Of a stretch of DNA of 64,000 bases, positions 1 through 8,000 are shown piece by piece (position 1 is the first letter of the stretch; the number at the start of each line of letters is the position of its first letter). Position numbers and translations under genes: made by a program. The notes below the pieces were generated by a model. It was given only the letters and a program-made list of their open reading frames with translations. It had not been told where the DNA came from and ran no database searches. The DNA is from Eubacterium sp. (GTDB lineage Bacteria; Bacillota; Clostridia; Lachnospirales; Lachnospiraceae): positions 1 to 64,000 of the forward strand of contig JAETSX010000007.1 in assembly GCA_021769425.1 (NCBI GenBank), written 5' to 3'.

Positions 1-443
1 GCTAATCTTATTATACCAAAGACCAGGTGCTTTTTGTTGTCAAGGAATAAATATTTTGGCATTCAAAGTCAGAAAATTAAAGGTTTTTACCCGCTTTGGG
101 ATGTGGGAAGTTTGAGCAGCTTATTTGGGAAGCGCTCTACACGCACACTGCTCCCTGCTTCAAATCCCCACTTTTTTACCCAGTTCCCTTGTAACATAAT
201 CTGCGGCGCAGTTTTCCCTCAGAGCAGCCTGAGATACGTTTTCCCCTTTGTTTATTGTGGATTTATATGCTTTCATCCTGTGGGTGATTTGCAGTCTTCA
301 GATTTATTTACCATTTTTCCGTTCACCGGAAAATTCTTCATGATACGAAATATAATGGTTATATATCTATACCTATTATAAATAAACCATATATTACTCA
401 ATCTTACAACAATATTCTGAATAAAATATAATAGACAGAGGAG
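1..443. other. Left-edge region, mostly non-coding
   Basis: No confidently coding gene lies here. A 38-codon minus-strand ORF (listed separately) is the only candidate. At the right end a TATAAT hexamer at 427-432 lies just upstream of the XRE gene, with a poor -35 (CTTACA, 403-408). Near the left edge the minus strand carries TTGACA (38-43) and TATAAT (10-15), but the 22-base spacing is too long for an ordinary sigma-A promoter. Confidence 0.4.
160..276 (-). CDS. Possible 38-residue small protein or gene remnant
   Basis: An ATG-to-TGA minus-strand frame encodes a 38-residue basic peptide starting MKAYKSTINKGENVSQAALR and ending RELGKKVGI. The residue mix (Lys, Glu, Ala, Asn) looks protein-like rather than random, and it ends cleanly at TGA. 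There is no good ribosome binding site and no recognised family. It may be a fragment of a degraded gene at the edge of an accessory region. Seen: the open frame. Inferred: that it is or was coding. Confidence 0.25.
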   Translation of the reverse strand: MKAYKSTINKGENVSQAALRENCAADYVTRELGKKVGI

Positions 444-452
444 GTGCGGAAA

Positions 453-722
453 TTGCCTAAAAAGGAAAACCCCTTACGCCAGCTTCCGGCAAGTTCGGAT
501 GGTTACGGCGATATAAAAATTCATTTAGCTGAAATATTGGAAGAAAAAAACATTTCTCTGAATCAACTGTCTTTCCGTACGGAAATGCAGAGAACACAAC
601 TAAGGAATTACAGGGATGGGAAAATACAACGTCTGGATATTGATATTCTGAAACGGTTATGTTATGTGCTGGAATGCAGTCTGGACGAACTGATAGAATA
701 CATTCCGCCAGAAAAAGCCTAA
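453..722 (+). CDS. XRE-family (Cro/CI-type) helix-turn-helix regulator
   Basis: An 89-residue DNA-binding protein of the Cro/CI type. The helix-turn-helix lies at about residues 22-78: I-L-E-E-K-N-I-S-L-N-Q-L forms the first helices, R-T-Q-L-R-N-Y-R-D-G is the recognition region, and the C-terminal L-C-Y-V-L-E-C-S-L-D-E-L-I-E-Y is the characteristic last helix of this family. A GTG exists at 444, but it sits inside the GAGGAGGTG ribosome binding site (438-446), so the TTG at 453, seven bases downstream of that site, is the better start. There is no attached effector domain; such stand-alone XRE proteins usually act as local repressors. The target is unknown. Confidence 0.8.
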   Translation: MPKKENPLRQLPASSDGYGDIKIHLAEILEEKNISLNQLSFRTEMQRTQLRNYRDGKIQRLDIDILKRLCYVLECSLDELIEYIPPEKA

Positions 723-769
723 GCGTAAAACAGAACTGCATGAGGCAATACAGTAAAAACAATGGTAGA

Positions 770-923
770 TTACTATGAAAGTCTCTGATTTCCATAGTAG
801 GATGGCCATGCGGCCCGCCAGACGTTAGGCTGAGCATGATGAGGGTTTACTATGAAAGTCTCTGACTTCCATAGTAGGATGGCCATGCGGCCCGTTGAAC
901 GGCAGGCTGAGCATGATGGGGGT
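770..923 (+). repeat. Two tandem 77-bp repeats carrying duplicated leader ORFs
   Basis: Two adjacent near-identical 77-bp units (770-846 and 847-923) precede the AraC-type gene. The first bases of a would-be third unit (TTATTATGAAA) form the start of that gene. Each unit has an inverted repeat around ACTATG...CATAGT that can form a hairpin, and each contains a short ORF beginning MKVSDFHSRMAMRP. Seen directly in the sequence. Confidence 0.85.
775..828 (+). CDS. Leader ORF copy 1 (17 residues)
   Basis: An ATG-to-TAG ORF in the first 77-bp unit encodes MKVSDFHSRMAMRPARR. It shares its first 14 residues with copy 2, at a time when several third-codon bases could have drifted (GAT/GAC differs silently). 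The upstream ribosome binding site is weak. It could be a translated leader peptide, or simply a by-product of the repeat. Confidence 0.3.
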   Translation: MKVSDFHSRMAMRPARR

Positions 924-932
924 TTATTATGA
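852..932 (+). CDS. Leader ORF copy 2 (26 residues), ATGA-coupled to the AraC gene
   Basis: This ORF begins MKVSDFHSRMAMRP, diverges into VERQAEHDGGLL, and stops at TGA 930-932, overlapping the ATG (929-931) of the downstream regulator as ATGA. That arrangement is a standard signature of translational coupling, so translation of the leader could set the level of the AraC-type protein. A GAGGG precedes the start by six bases. The function of the peptide is unknown. Confidence 0.45.
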   Translation: MKVSDFHSRMAMRPVERQAEHDGGLL

Positions 933-1819
933 AAAAATTACATTCCCTGATTTTAGAACAAAAAGAAGACGCCAGGCACGGCGAAGCCTTTTTCCCGATC
1001 CAAAAGTACATCACCGCCCTGTCTCCCCAATATCCCGTATTGACCAATCACTGGCATGAGGAGGCTGAATTTACCCTGATTCTGGAAGGGCAGGGCACTT
1101 ACCAGATTGAGCTTGCAGAATACTCCGTGGAACCGGAGGATTTGATTTTTGTTCCGCCGCTGATGCTGCATTCCGCTTCCATTCGGCCGGCAGAATCATT
1201 GCTCTCCGAAACCTATGTTTTCCATATGAATTTTCTGGGCGGCAATTCCACCGATATCTGTTCCACCAGATATCTGCTGCCCTTAACCCACCATGAAATT
1301 ATCCTGCCCTGGGTGGTAAAGCCGGATCATCCCATTTATTTTTCCCTGCGGAAACTATTTGCCCAAATCAGCTCTCTGTACAACGGCGATATTCCAGGGT
1401 ATGAACTGGCGTTAAAATCCCTGTTTCTCCAGGTTATTTTTCTGTTGCTGCAATATCAGGAAACTGCGCCTGCCCCGGATCATTCCGCGGTTCTTTATTC
1501 TGAAAAATTAAAAACTGTCCTGGATTATATGGAAATGCATTATATGGATGCTCTCACCGTTGCGGACTTAGCCGGCCTCTGCTATTTCAGCGAGTATCAT
1601 TTCATGCGCTTTTTTAAAAAACACATGAACATGACCTGCATGGAATACCTGAACAATCTGCGGCTGGAAAAGGCGGTGGAACTGTTAGAAGAAGACAACG
1701 CTTCCATTCTGGAGGTTTCTCTTTCGGTGGGATTCCATAACCTTTCCTACTTTCACCGGGCATTTAAAAAGAAGTTCCATATGACGCCCGGGGAGTTTTT
1801 AAAAATGAAAAAAATGTAA
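929..1819 (+). CDS. AraC-family transcriptional regulator
   Basis: A 296-residue regulator with the usual two-part layout: an N-terminal cupin-like sensing domain (about residues 30-130, including H-W-H-E-E-A-E-F and a V-P-P-L-M-L-H-S strand) and a C-terminal double helix-turn-helix (about 190-296, with A-D-L-A-G-L-C-Y-F-S-E-Y-H-F-M-R-F-F-K and the family signature S-V-G-F-H-N-L-S-Y-F-H-R-A-F-K-K). Members of this subgroup usually sense sugars or other small carbon compounds and activate nearby operons, but no transport or catabolic genes are adjacent. Its start overlaps the stop of a leader ORF, which suggests translational control. Ligand and targets are unknown. Confidence 0.9.
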   Translation: MKKLHSLILEQKEDARHGEAFFPIQKYITALSPQYPVLTNHWHEEAEFTLILEGQGTYQIELAEYSVEPEDLIFVPPLMLHSASIRPAESLLSETYVFHMNFLGGNSTDICSTRYLLPLTHHEIILPWVVKPDHPIYFSLRKLFAQISSLYNGDIPGYELALKSLFLQVIFLLLQYQETAPAPDHSAVLYSEKLKTVLDYMEMHYMDALTVADLAGLCYFSEYHFMRFFKKHMNMTCMEYLNNLRLEKAVELLEEDNASILEVSLSVGFHNLSYFHRAFKKKFHMTPGEFLKMKKM

Positions 1820-2142
1820 AAATCGCTCCGACAGCAGTTTAATTGCCTTCTCTTTGATACCTGAAAATATCCATACCATGTTTTTATCTAAAAACTCTTC
1901 CTGTGGAAGACAAACAAAACTAACGATGGCATTTTCAATAACAAGACAGTTTATAAACCCCTTTCCAATTTCAGCCAAAAAACATAATAATTTCCATTAT
2001 ATTTTTATTTCCATTGCAGATAATAACACCATGGTAAGCAACAACGTTTCGAGGCGGACATCATTCCCTGGAATGAGCCATTTCGGAATGATGTTCTTGC
2101 CAGAAAGAAAACAATAAGAAAAATATTTGGAGGTGAATCGAA
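1820..2142. other. Intergenic region upstream of the spore protein gene, with a 10-bp inverted repeat
   Basis: No coding frame here looks real; the 87-codon plus-strand frame has implausible composition. A perfect inverted repeat ACATCATTCC / GGAATGATGT (2058-2067 and 2085-2094) lies about 50 bases before the spore protein start. It could be the terminator of the AraC gene, a 5' leader hairpin or an operator. No clear sigma-G promoter could be assigned by eye. Confidence 0.45.
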
Positions 2143-2367
2143 ATGGCTAACAGCAATTCTGGTTCTAACACAAGTAAAATGGCAGTGCCTCAGGCAAAAG
2201 AGGCAATGAACCGTTTCAAACAGGAGGTTGCATCTGAAATCGGCGTACCTTTGAAGGAAGGTTACAACGGTGACTTAACTTCTGCTCAGGCTGGTTCTAT
2301 CGGCGGAGAAATGGTTAAGAAGATGATTATGAAACAGGAACAGCAGATGTCCGGCGGACAGCAGTAA
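2143..2367 (+). CDS. Alpha/beta-type small acid-soluble spore protein
   Basis: A 74-residue protein of the alpha/beta SASP family, which coats DNA in dormant spores and is degraded by the GPR protease at germination. The family pattern is clear: M-N-R-F-K-Q-E-V-A-S-E-I-G-V (GPR cleavage region, about residues 26-39), then L-K-E-G-Y-N-G-D-L-T-S-A-Q-A-G-S-I-G-G-E-M-V-K-K-M-I (DNA-binding half). The Gln-rich tail is common. The ribosome binding site is TTGGAGGTGAATCGAA. The gene is monocistronic, followed by a hairpin terminator. It shows that the organism is a spore former. Confidence 0.95.
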   Translation: MANSNSGSNTSKMAVPQAKEAMNRFKQEVASEIGVPLKEGYNGDLTSAQAGSIGGEMVKKMIMKQEQQMSGGQQ

Positions 2368-2400
2368 CCATTACTGTACCATTCTGCCCAGATAGAAATT

Positions 2401-2445
2401 CCCCGGTTTTGGAATTCTTCAAAGCCGGGGGATTTATTTGTTTTC
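2401..2445 (+). terminator. Terminator after the spore protein gene
   Basis: CCCCGGTTTT...AAAGCCGGGG (2401-2430) forms a stem of about nine pairs, followed by a T-rich stretch (GATTTATTTGTTTT). It lies 34 bases past the spore protein stop codon. Confidence 0.7.
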
Positions 2446-2586
2446 CCCTGCATTGACATTAAATACTGAGAATGCTACAATCAATAACACAGGAACCTGC
2501 CGTATATCACTGATTTATTACTCTGCGCCCAAGATCCGCCCATCTCACCGCCAGAGTAATACAGACCAATTCAGGGGGATTTTTCT

Positions 2587-3036
2587 ATGGAAATTGAACG
2601 CAAATTTTTACTCCAATCACTGCCGGACAATCTGGATTTTTATCCTTATCATCAAATTGAACAGGGTTATCTCTGTACCGACCCTGTGGTCCGCATCCGC
2701 AGGCAGGATGAAGAGTATTACCTTACTTACAAATCTAAGGGGCTGATGGTGCGGGGAGAGTACAACCTTCCTCTTACCAGAGAAGCCTATTTTCACCTTC
2801 GCTCTAAAATAGACGGCATTCTGATTTCCAAAAAAAGATATCTGATTCCGCTGTCCTCCCAACACACTGCTGAATTGGATGTTTTTGAAGACAAACTGGC
2901 TCCACTGATTCTTGCAGAAGTGGAATTTGCAACAGAAGAAGAAGCAAATCATTTTCTTCCGCCGGAATGGTTCGGAGAAGATGTGACTTATTCCGAAAAA
3001 TACCATAACAGCACATTAAGCCGTTTTACTGAATGA
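2587..3036 (+). CDS. CYTH-domain triphosphatase-like protein
   Basis: A 149-residue single-domain CYTH protein (CyaB/thiamine triphosphatase superfamily), which hydrolyses triphosphate groups in a beta tunnel using divalent metal. The defining ExExK motif is at the N-terminus (E-I-E-R-K, residues 2-6). It is followed by basic strands (V-R-I-R-R-Q near residue 37, Y-L-T-Y-K-S-K-G near 48, S-K-K-R-Y near 79) and the acidic strands L-D-V-F-E-D and A-E-V-E-F-A that hold metal. The length matches short bacterial CYTH proteins. The natural substrate (inorganic triphosphate, thiamine triphosphate or another) cannot be told from sequence. The gene stands alone and ends before a long inverted repeat. 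Confidence 0.85.
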   Translation: MEIERKFLLQSLPDNLDFYPYHQIEQGYLCTDPVVRIRRQDEEYYLTYKSKGLMVRGEYNLPLTREAYFHLRSKIDGILISKKRYLIPLSSQHTAELDVFEDKLAPLILAEVEFATEEEANHFLPPEWFGEDVTYSEKYHNSTLSRFTE

Positions 3037-3040
3037 ATCA

Positions 3041-3104
3041 GGAGCCGCTAAGAAAAATCTTGTAAATCCTGCGCACGATTTACAAGATTTTTCTTAACGG
3101 TTCC
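3041..3104. terminator. 28-bp imperfect inverted repeat, probable bidirectional terminator
   Basis: The arms 3041-3068 and 3077-3104 pair over 28 bases with two mismatches around an 8-base loop; the inner half contains AAGAAAAATCTTGTAAATC. It starts four bases after the CYTH stop codon. The T-rich right arm can act as the U-tract on the plus strand. Its length is unusual for an ordinary terminator. Confidence 0.6.
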
Positions 3105-3253
3105 TTAGTTTATGCAGCAGGGAGGGTATAACTTCCATTATAAAATTGTCTGATATCCATGATGTTTAATCCTATGAAACACTCTTTGTTGATTTCCTAC
3201 GCTTTCCGAAAATACCACAGCATCCTTAAATTCGATACTTTTCAATTTTACTT

Positions 3254-3290
3254 CAAAAATTATCTTATGAAAAAAATCAAAAATAAGATA
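3254..3290 (-). terminator. Terminator of the ribbon-helix-helix gene
   Basis: On the minus strand, immediately after the repressor stop codon, TATCTTAT and ATAAGATA pair around a T-rich loop and are followed by ATTTTTG. This is a good intrinsic terminator for a 54-codon gene. Confidence 0.6.
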
Positions 3291-3455
3291 TTATTCAATT
3301 TTACCATTTCGCTTTTCAAACTGTTCAATATACTTTCTGATTATAATTTCCAATTCTCTATTTGCCGAACGAGCATTATATTCAGCTATATACCGAAATT
3401 TTGCTAATAATTCCGCATCTATGCGAAGAGTAAATTTTAACATATTATCTTTCAT
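3291..3455 (-). CDS. Arc/CopG-type ribbon-helix-helix DNA-binding protein (54 residues)
   Basis: A short protein starting MKDNMLKFTLRIDAELLAKF. It has the ribbon-helix-helix plan: a basic/hydrophobic beta strand (M-L-K-F-T-L-R-I), helix A (A-E-L-L-A-K-F-R-Y-I-A-E-Y-N), a turn (A-R-S-A-N) and helix B (R-E-L-E-I-I-I-R-K-Y-I-E-Q-F-E-K). Such proteins dimerise and insert the strand into the major groove, usually repressing their own promoter. The upstream region carries several TGACGG/CCGTCA sites, consistent with autoregulation and with control of the divergent gene at 3586. A toxin-antitoxin antitoxin role is possible, but no clear toxin partner was found. The family is clear; the targets are inferred. 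Confidence 0.8.
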   Translation of the reverse strand: MKDNMLKFTLRIDAELLAKFRYIAEYNARSANRELEIIIRKYIEQFEKRNGKIE

Positions 3456-3483
3456 CAATCGTCACATCCACACTTTTTTCAAT

Positions 3484-3554
3484 ATTATACCGTCATAATG
3501 ACAGCAAAAAAATATTGACGGTATATTGACGGCATACTGCCGTCGTATTATAAT
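3484..3554 (+). promoter_or_regulatory. Divergent promoter with repeated TGACGG operator sites
   Basis: The plus strand has TTGACG (3526-3531), 17 bases, then TATAAT (3549-3554), an almost consensus sigma-A promoter for the gene at 3586. TTGACGG occurs twice at 11-bp spacing (3515 and 3526), with inverted CCGTC-containing sites at 3489-3495 and 3539-3544. The minus strand has TATAAT at 3489-3484, overlapped by ACCGTCA. The 11-bp phasing fits ribbon-helix-helix dimers bound side by side on one helix face. Confidence 0.7.
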
Positions 3555-3585
3555 ATGATTATTATGAGAAAGGACGAAAGATATT

Positions 3586-3879
3586 ATGAATAAAAGGCAG
3601 CATTTACCAAAAAATCCACCCATGGAATTACAAATGGATGAAACCGACAGCAAACTTCACGAAATTTACGAAAATTTCACTGCTACATGGGAATATAATG
3701 AGACACTTTGCAATCTTGACTTTGATATCGACTTTCTGTTAGACATTCTGGACGTTAAAGAATACCGAAGGCTGGAAGAATATCTCCGATATTACTGTTC
3801 CAGAAAAGACGAACTTTTATTCAGACTCGGCTTTAAATACGCATGGGCATTATTTTCTGAATGCGCAAAACCAATTTAG
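3586..3879 (+). CDS. Small acidic helical protein, unknown function
   Basis: A 97-residue protein with RBS AAAGGA 13 bases upstream and a strong promoter. The C-terminal half (Y-L-R-Y-Y-C-S-R-K-D-E-L-L-F-R-L-G-F-K-Y-A-W-A-L-F) resembles the ending of short Firmicutes proteins of the DUF6809 type, in which helices end in a F-x-x-G-F-K/R-x-G-A motif; this similarity is from memory and weak. It is divergent from the ribbon-helix-helix repressor and shares its operator region, so it is probably under that control. No signal peptide or membrane segment was seen. Confidence 0.65.
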   Translation: MNKRQHLPKNPPMELQMDETDSKLHEIYENFTATWEYNETLCNLDFDIDFLLDILDVKEYRRLEEYLRYYCSRKDELLFRLGFKYAWALFSECAKPI

Positions 3880-3964
3880 AATACATAATTAATACGTAAG
3901 TATGTGTTCCCGAAAATTTACCGGAACTTCCAATACTCGCCGTTTGTTTCATCCAAATATCGCA

Positions 3965-4003
3965 GCAGATTACACAGAACAAATCTGTAAAATGCTGTGA
4001 TAT
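3965..4003 (-). terminator. Hairpin downstream of the frameshifted ORF
   Basis: AATATCGCAGCA and TGCTGTGATATT (arms at about 3957-3968 and 3993-4004) pair with one mismatch around a loop that has its own short stem (AGATT/AATCT). There is no clear U-tract. It lies just past the minus-strand ORF ending at 4004. Confidence 0.4.
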
Positions 4004-4146
4004 TTAACCGCCGGAGTAAAGCGGCGGCAAGTTCCGCTCTTGTTCATTCTCTAAGTACTGCTGAATATGTTCCAATACCCTGTCAATTTTGCTGTTTTTT
4101 TTTCTATATCCTCGCTGTCCCTTGCTTCTCTCAAATCATTTTTCAC
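4004..4146 (-). pseudogene. Short frameshifted ORF downstream of uracil-DNA glycosylase
   Basis: Starting at GTG 4146, which overlaps the last codons of the glycosylase gene, the frame reads VKNDLREARDSEDIEKK. After a run of nine A the sensible continuation is in the next frame: SKIDRVLEHIQQYLENEQER, then NLPPLYSGG and TAA at 4004. One extra A would join both halves into a 47-residue amphipathic helical protein. It could be a decayed gene, a sequencing slip in the homopolymer, or transcriptional slippage at A9. No family is recognised. Confidence 0.4.
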
Positions 4147-4702
4147 AAAATTCATAAGCGAGCTTTTTTACAATCTGGCAAAAATCCTCCTTCACAATCT
4201 CATATTTGGATGGATCCCGCAGAATTGCCGAAGGATGGTATGTGGCAGTCAGCGCACAGTTTTTCCGGTATGTCCAGGCGCCGTGCTGCCTGGTAATCTT
4301 AAAATCCGGCGAAATAAGACGCTGCGCCGCCACACGGCCCAGGCAGACGATAATTCTTGGCTTTAGAAGAAAGGTTTCATATTTCAAATAAGGAAAACAC
4401 GCTGCCTTCTCCTCTTCTTTCGGATCCCGGTTGCCGGGAGGATGGCATTTTAAGATATTCGTAATATATATTTCTTCTCTGGTAAGCCCGCAGTCTTTTA
4501 AAAGGCGGTCTAACAGCTCTCCGGAGCGCCCTACAAAGGGAATCCCCTGACGGTCCTCCTCTCCTCCGGGCGCTTCTGCAACCAGCATAAGCGCTGCCTG
4601 ACGGCTCCCGCGTCCCATCACAGGCCGGCATCTGGTCTGGCTTAAGGGACATTGGGTACAGACAGCAATGTGTTGTTCTATATCATTCCATGTATATTGC
4701 AT
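4136..4702 (-). CDS. Family-4 type uracil-DNA glycosylase (Fe-S)
   Basis: A 188-residue uracil-DNA glycosylase of the iron-sulphur family, which removes uracil from DNA in base excision repair. Motif A is E-A-P-G-G-E-E-D-R-Q-G-I-P-F-V-G-R-S-G (about residues 43-61), and the second catalytic loop is H-P-S-A-I-L-R-D near the C-terminus. Four cysteines suited to a 4Fe-4S cluster are present: C-T-Q-C near residue 15, the Cys of I-L-K-C-H-P-P-G-N-R-D-P and the Cys of A-A-C-F-P-Y-L. The start at 4702 is chosen for its RBS (AAAGGAGACTTT); the frame upstream is open but runs through structured non-coding sequence. Confidence 0.92.
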   Translation of the reverse strand: MQYTWNDIEQHIAVCTQCPLSQTRCRPVMGRGSRQAALMLVAEAPGGEEDRQGIPFVGRSGELLDRLLKDCGLTREEIYITNILKCHPPGNRDPKEEEKAACFPYLKYETFLLKPRIIVCLGRVAAQRLISPDFKITRQHGAWTYRKNCALTATYHPSAILRDPSKYEIVKEDFCQIVKKLAYEFCEK

Positions 4703-4722
4703 AAAGTCTCCTTTGAGATATA

Positions 4723-4800
4723 CTGCACGGCAAAAAGATTTGCCGTGCAGTTGCGCCAGCCGCACGCCGCAAAGCGGCAATTTTCCTTTGTGCGGCTGTG
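4723..4800 (-). other. Structured leader upstream of the uracil-DNA glycosylase
   Basis: A perfect 12-bp stem with a 4-base loop (CTGCACGGCAAA at 4723-4734 with TTTGCCGTGCAG at 4739-4750) lies next to a nested hairpin (GCCGCAC...GTGCGGC enclosing GCCGC-AAA-GCGGC, about 4758-4795). Both fall in the transcribed leader of the glycosylase if transcription comes from carB or from between. Their function is unknown. Confidence 0.5.
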
Positions 4801-4832
4801 TGCATATTGTTATACTAAGCATCATTTCGGCG

Positions 4833-4997
4833 CTTAGGAACTGCCGCAAAATAACATGCCCATATTGCGTAGGATTTTTCTTTGAAAGTGCAATGCAAAA
4901 ATCGCGCGCATAGCGGGCTATGTAAACGATTTTTGCATTGTGCTATCGAAGAAAAGGACAAGCAGGATGGGTATGTTATTTTGCGGCAGTTCCTTAG
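4833..4997. mobile_element. 165-bp palindromic MITE-like element
   Basis: The ends carry 30-bp inverted repeats with few mismatches (CTTAGGAACTGCCGCAAAAT at 4833 and the complementary ATTTTGCGGCAGTTCCTTAG ending at 4997). A perfect inner 14-bp pair is at 4891-4904 and 4927-4940 (CAATGCAAAAATCG), and the stretch between is also partly self-complementary. The whole unit folds into one long hairpin. There is no ORF. Its right end is seven bases from the carB stop codon. It may be a miniature inverted-repeat element or a REP-like terminator structure; a genome-wide copy count would decide. Confidence 0.6.
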
Positions 4998-5003
4998 AAT
5001 AAA

Positions 5004-8000
5004 TCAAATATTCTTCACCTTCGCAATATCAATCAAATCCAGTTTCTCACTGGCTGTGGCATGCTCCAGACTCTCCGCTAGGGCATTGGCCGTATCCATA
5101 GCCGTGATACAGTACACCCCTGTCTCTATGGCATTGCGGCGGATTAAAAATCCGTCCCGGCTCTTATCCCTGCCCTGGGTGGGGGTGTCAATTACCACAT
5201 CTATTTTATGCCCCAGAATCAAATCCATAACATTGGGAGATTCCTGGGAAATCTTATTGATGCGCCTTGCATTAATCCCCCGGGCCTGCAGATATTTTGC
5301 CGTGCTTCTGGTGGCGTAAATTTTATAGTCCAGCGCTTCAAACCGTCTGGCAACCTCTACCGCCTCCGGTTTATCCGCATCTTTTACGGTCATAATCATC
5401 TGCCTGTGTTTGGGCAGCTGTACGCCTGCCCCCAGAAACGCCTTGTACAGCGCCTCATCAAAGGTTCTCGCAATTCCCAGGCACTCTCCGGTGGATTTCA
5501 TCTCCGGCCCAAGGCTGATTTCCGCTCCCCGGAGTTTCTCAAAGGAAAATACCGGCATTTTAATCGCCACATATTCCGACTCCGGCGCAAGCCCTGTGGG
5601 ATAGCCCATACCTTTCAGCGTATTGCCGATCATCACCCGAGCCGCCAAATCCACAATAGGGATGCCTGTTACCTTGCTGATATAAGGAACCGTCCGGGAG
5701 GAACGGGGATTCACTTCAATAACATACACTTCTCCCTCCATGGCGATAAATTGAATATTGATAAGCCCTACCACATGCAGAGCCTTTGCCAGCCGCCTGG
5801 TGTATTCCACGATTTTCTCTTTTACCTCAGGACTGATAGTGGGCGCAGGATAAACGGAAATGCTGTCGCCGGAATGAACTCCGGTGCGCTCGATATGCTC
5901 CATAATGCCCGGAATCAAAATATCCGCGCCGTCACAGACAGCGTCCACCTCAATTTCCTTTCCCTGCAGATATTTATCCACCAGAATAGGATGATCCTGT
6001 GCAATCCGGTTGATAATCTCCATAAATTCTTCGATTTCCTGATCCGTGTACGCAATCTGCATCCCCTGGCCGCCCAGCACATAAGAGGGACGCACCAGCA
6101 CCGGATAGCCCAGGCGATTTGCCACTTCCTTCGCCTCTTCTGCGGTAAATACGGTTCCGCCTGCCGCTCTGGGAATCTGAGTCTTCTCTAAAATCTTGTC
6201 AAACAATTCCCGATCTTCTGCCGCATCTACATCCTCTGCTTTGGTTCCCAGAATGGGAACGCCCATTTTCATCAGGCTTTCCGTCAGCTTGATGGCCGTC
6301 TGGCCTCCGAACTGAACCACTGCCCCGTCCGGCTGTTCCAGGCGCACAATATTTTCCACATCCTCCGGCGTCAGAGGTTCAAAATATAATTTGTCCGCAA
6401 TATCAAAATCGGTGGATACTGTCTCCGGATTGTTGTTTATGATAATTGTCTCATAGCCTTCCCTGGCAAAAGCCCAGGTACAGTGGACGCAGCAGTAATC
6501 AAATTCAATTCCCTGTCCGATCCGAATGGGGCCGGAGCCCAGCGCCAGAACTTTTTTGCGCCGTTCTTTGCCATCCCGATATCCGGCGTCAGCGCCCGCT
6601 TCATTTTCACTTCCGAAGCAAGAATAATAGTAAGGAGTTTCCGCTGCAAATTCCGCCGCACAAGTATCCACCATTTTAAATGCCGCCGTAATTCCATAGG
6701 CATACCGCATATCCCGGATCTCCATTTCCGTTCTGCCAGTCAATGCCGCAATCACGGAATCCGGAAATTCTATGCGTTTCGCTTCTTTTAACAGCTCCGG
6801 CGTCAGCGCTTCCTGTTCCAAACGGGTTTCCATTTCTGTTAAAACAGCTATTTTATCTATAAACCACAGGTCAATTTGGGTAATCTCATGAATTTCCTGA
6901 TAGGAAATTCCCCTGCGCAGCGCTTCCGCAATCACCCAGATTCTTCTGTCGTCTACTTTTTCCAGTTTTCTTTTCAATTCTTCTACGGAAAGCCCCGTAA
7001 AATCATAACTTCTCATGCTGTCCACATGCTGCTCTAAAGACCGGATGGCTTTCATCAGCGCCCCTTCAAAGTTGGTGCAAATGCTCATTACTTCTCCTGT
7101 GGCTTTCATCTGAGTAGTCAGGGAACGCTTTGCCGTAATAAATTTGTCAAAGGGCAGTCTTGGAATTTTTACCACGCAATAGTCCAACATGGGCTCAAAG
7201 CTGGCGTAAGTTTTTCCTGTAATGGCATTTTTAATTTCATCCAGCGTGTATCCCAGGGCAATTTTAGCCGCCACTTTAGCAATGGGATATCCCGTTGCCT
7301 TGCTTGCCAGCGCCGAGGAACGGCTGACACGGGGATTCACCTCAATGACGCAGTACTCAAAACTGGCGGGATGCAGCGCATACTGAACATTGCAGCCGCC
7401 GGTGATATTCAGCTCTGAAATAATATTCAGAGCAGATGTGCGAAGCATCTGGTATTCCTTATCCCCCAATGTCTGGGAAGGCGCCACCACAATGCTGTCT
7501 CCGGTGTGGACGCCCACAGGATCAATATTCTCCATATTGCAGACTGTAATGCAGTTACCCGCCGCATCGCGCATCACTTCGTATTCAATTTCTTTCCAGC
7601 CTGCAATGCACCGTTCCACCAGAACTTCCCCTACCCGGCTGAGCCTCAGTCCGTTGGTGAGAATCTCCGTCAGCTCTGTCTCATTATGGGCAATTCCGCC
7701 GCCGCTTCCGCCCAGGGTATAGGCCGGACGCAAGACCACCGGATAACCAATGGTATTGGTAAATGCGATACCGTCTTTCAGATTGTGAACCACCTTGGAA
7801 GGAGCGCAGGGCTCCCCGATTTTTTCCATGGTATCTTTAAATGCCTGACGGTCTTCCGCCTTGAAAATGGTTTCTGCGGTGGTTCCAATCAGCTTCACTC
7901 CATGTTGTTCCAAAAAACCGGATTCTGCCAGCTCCATGCCCAGATTCAGCCCGGCCTGTCCGCCCAGGGTGGGCAATACGCTGTCCGGCTTTTCCTTTAA

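Noticed and set aside
1854-2117. 87-codon frame before the spore protein gene
   Set aside because: No RBS, random-looking composition, and it contains the inverted repeat at 2058-2094.
3138-3245. Short minus-strand frame after the ribbon-helix-helix gene (35 codons from TTG), possible toxin partner
   Set aside because: It lies beyond a terminator hairpin, has no RBS, and is too short to assign; it may be a decayed fragment.
5208-6191. 327-codon plus-strand frame opposite carB
   Set aside because: carB is full length and conserved here; the antisense frame has no recognisable domain or RBS.
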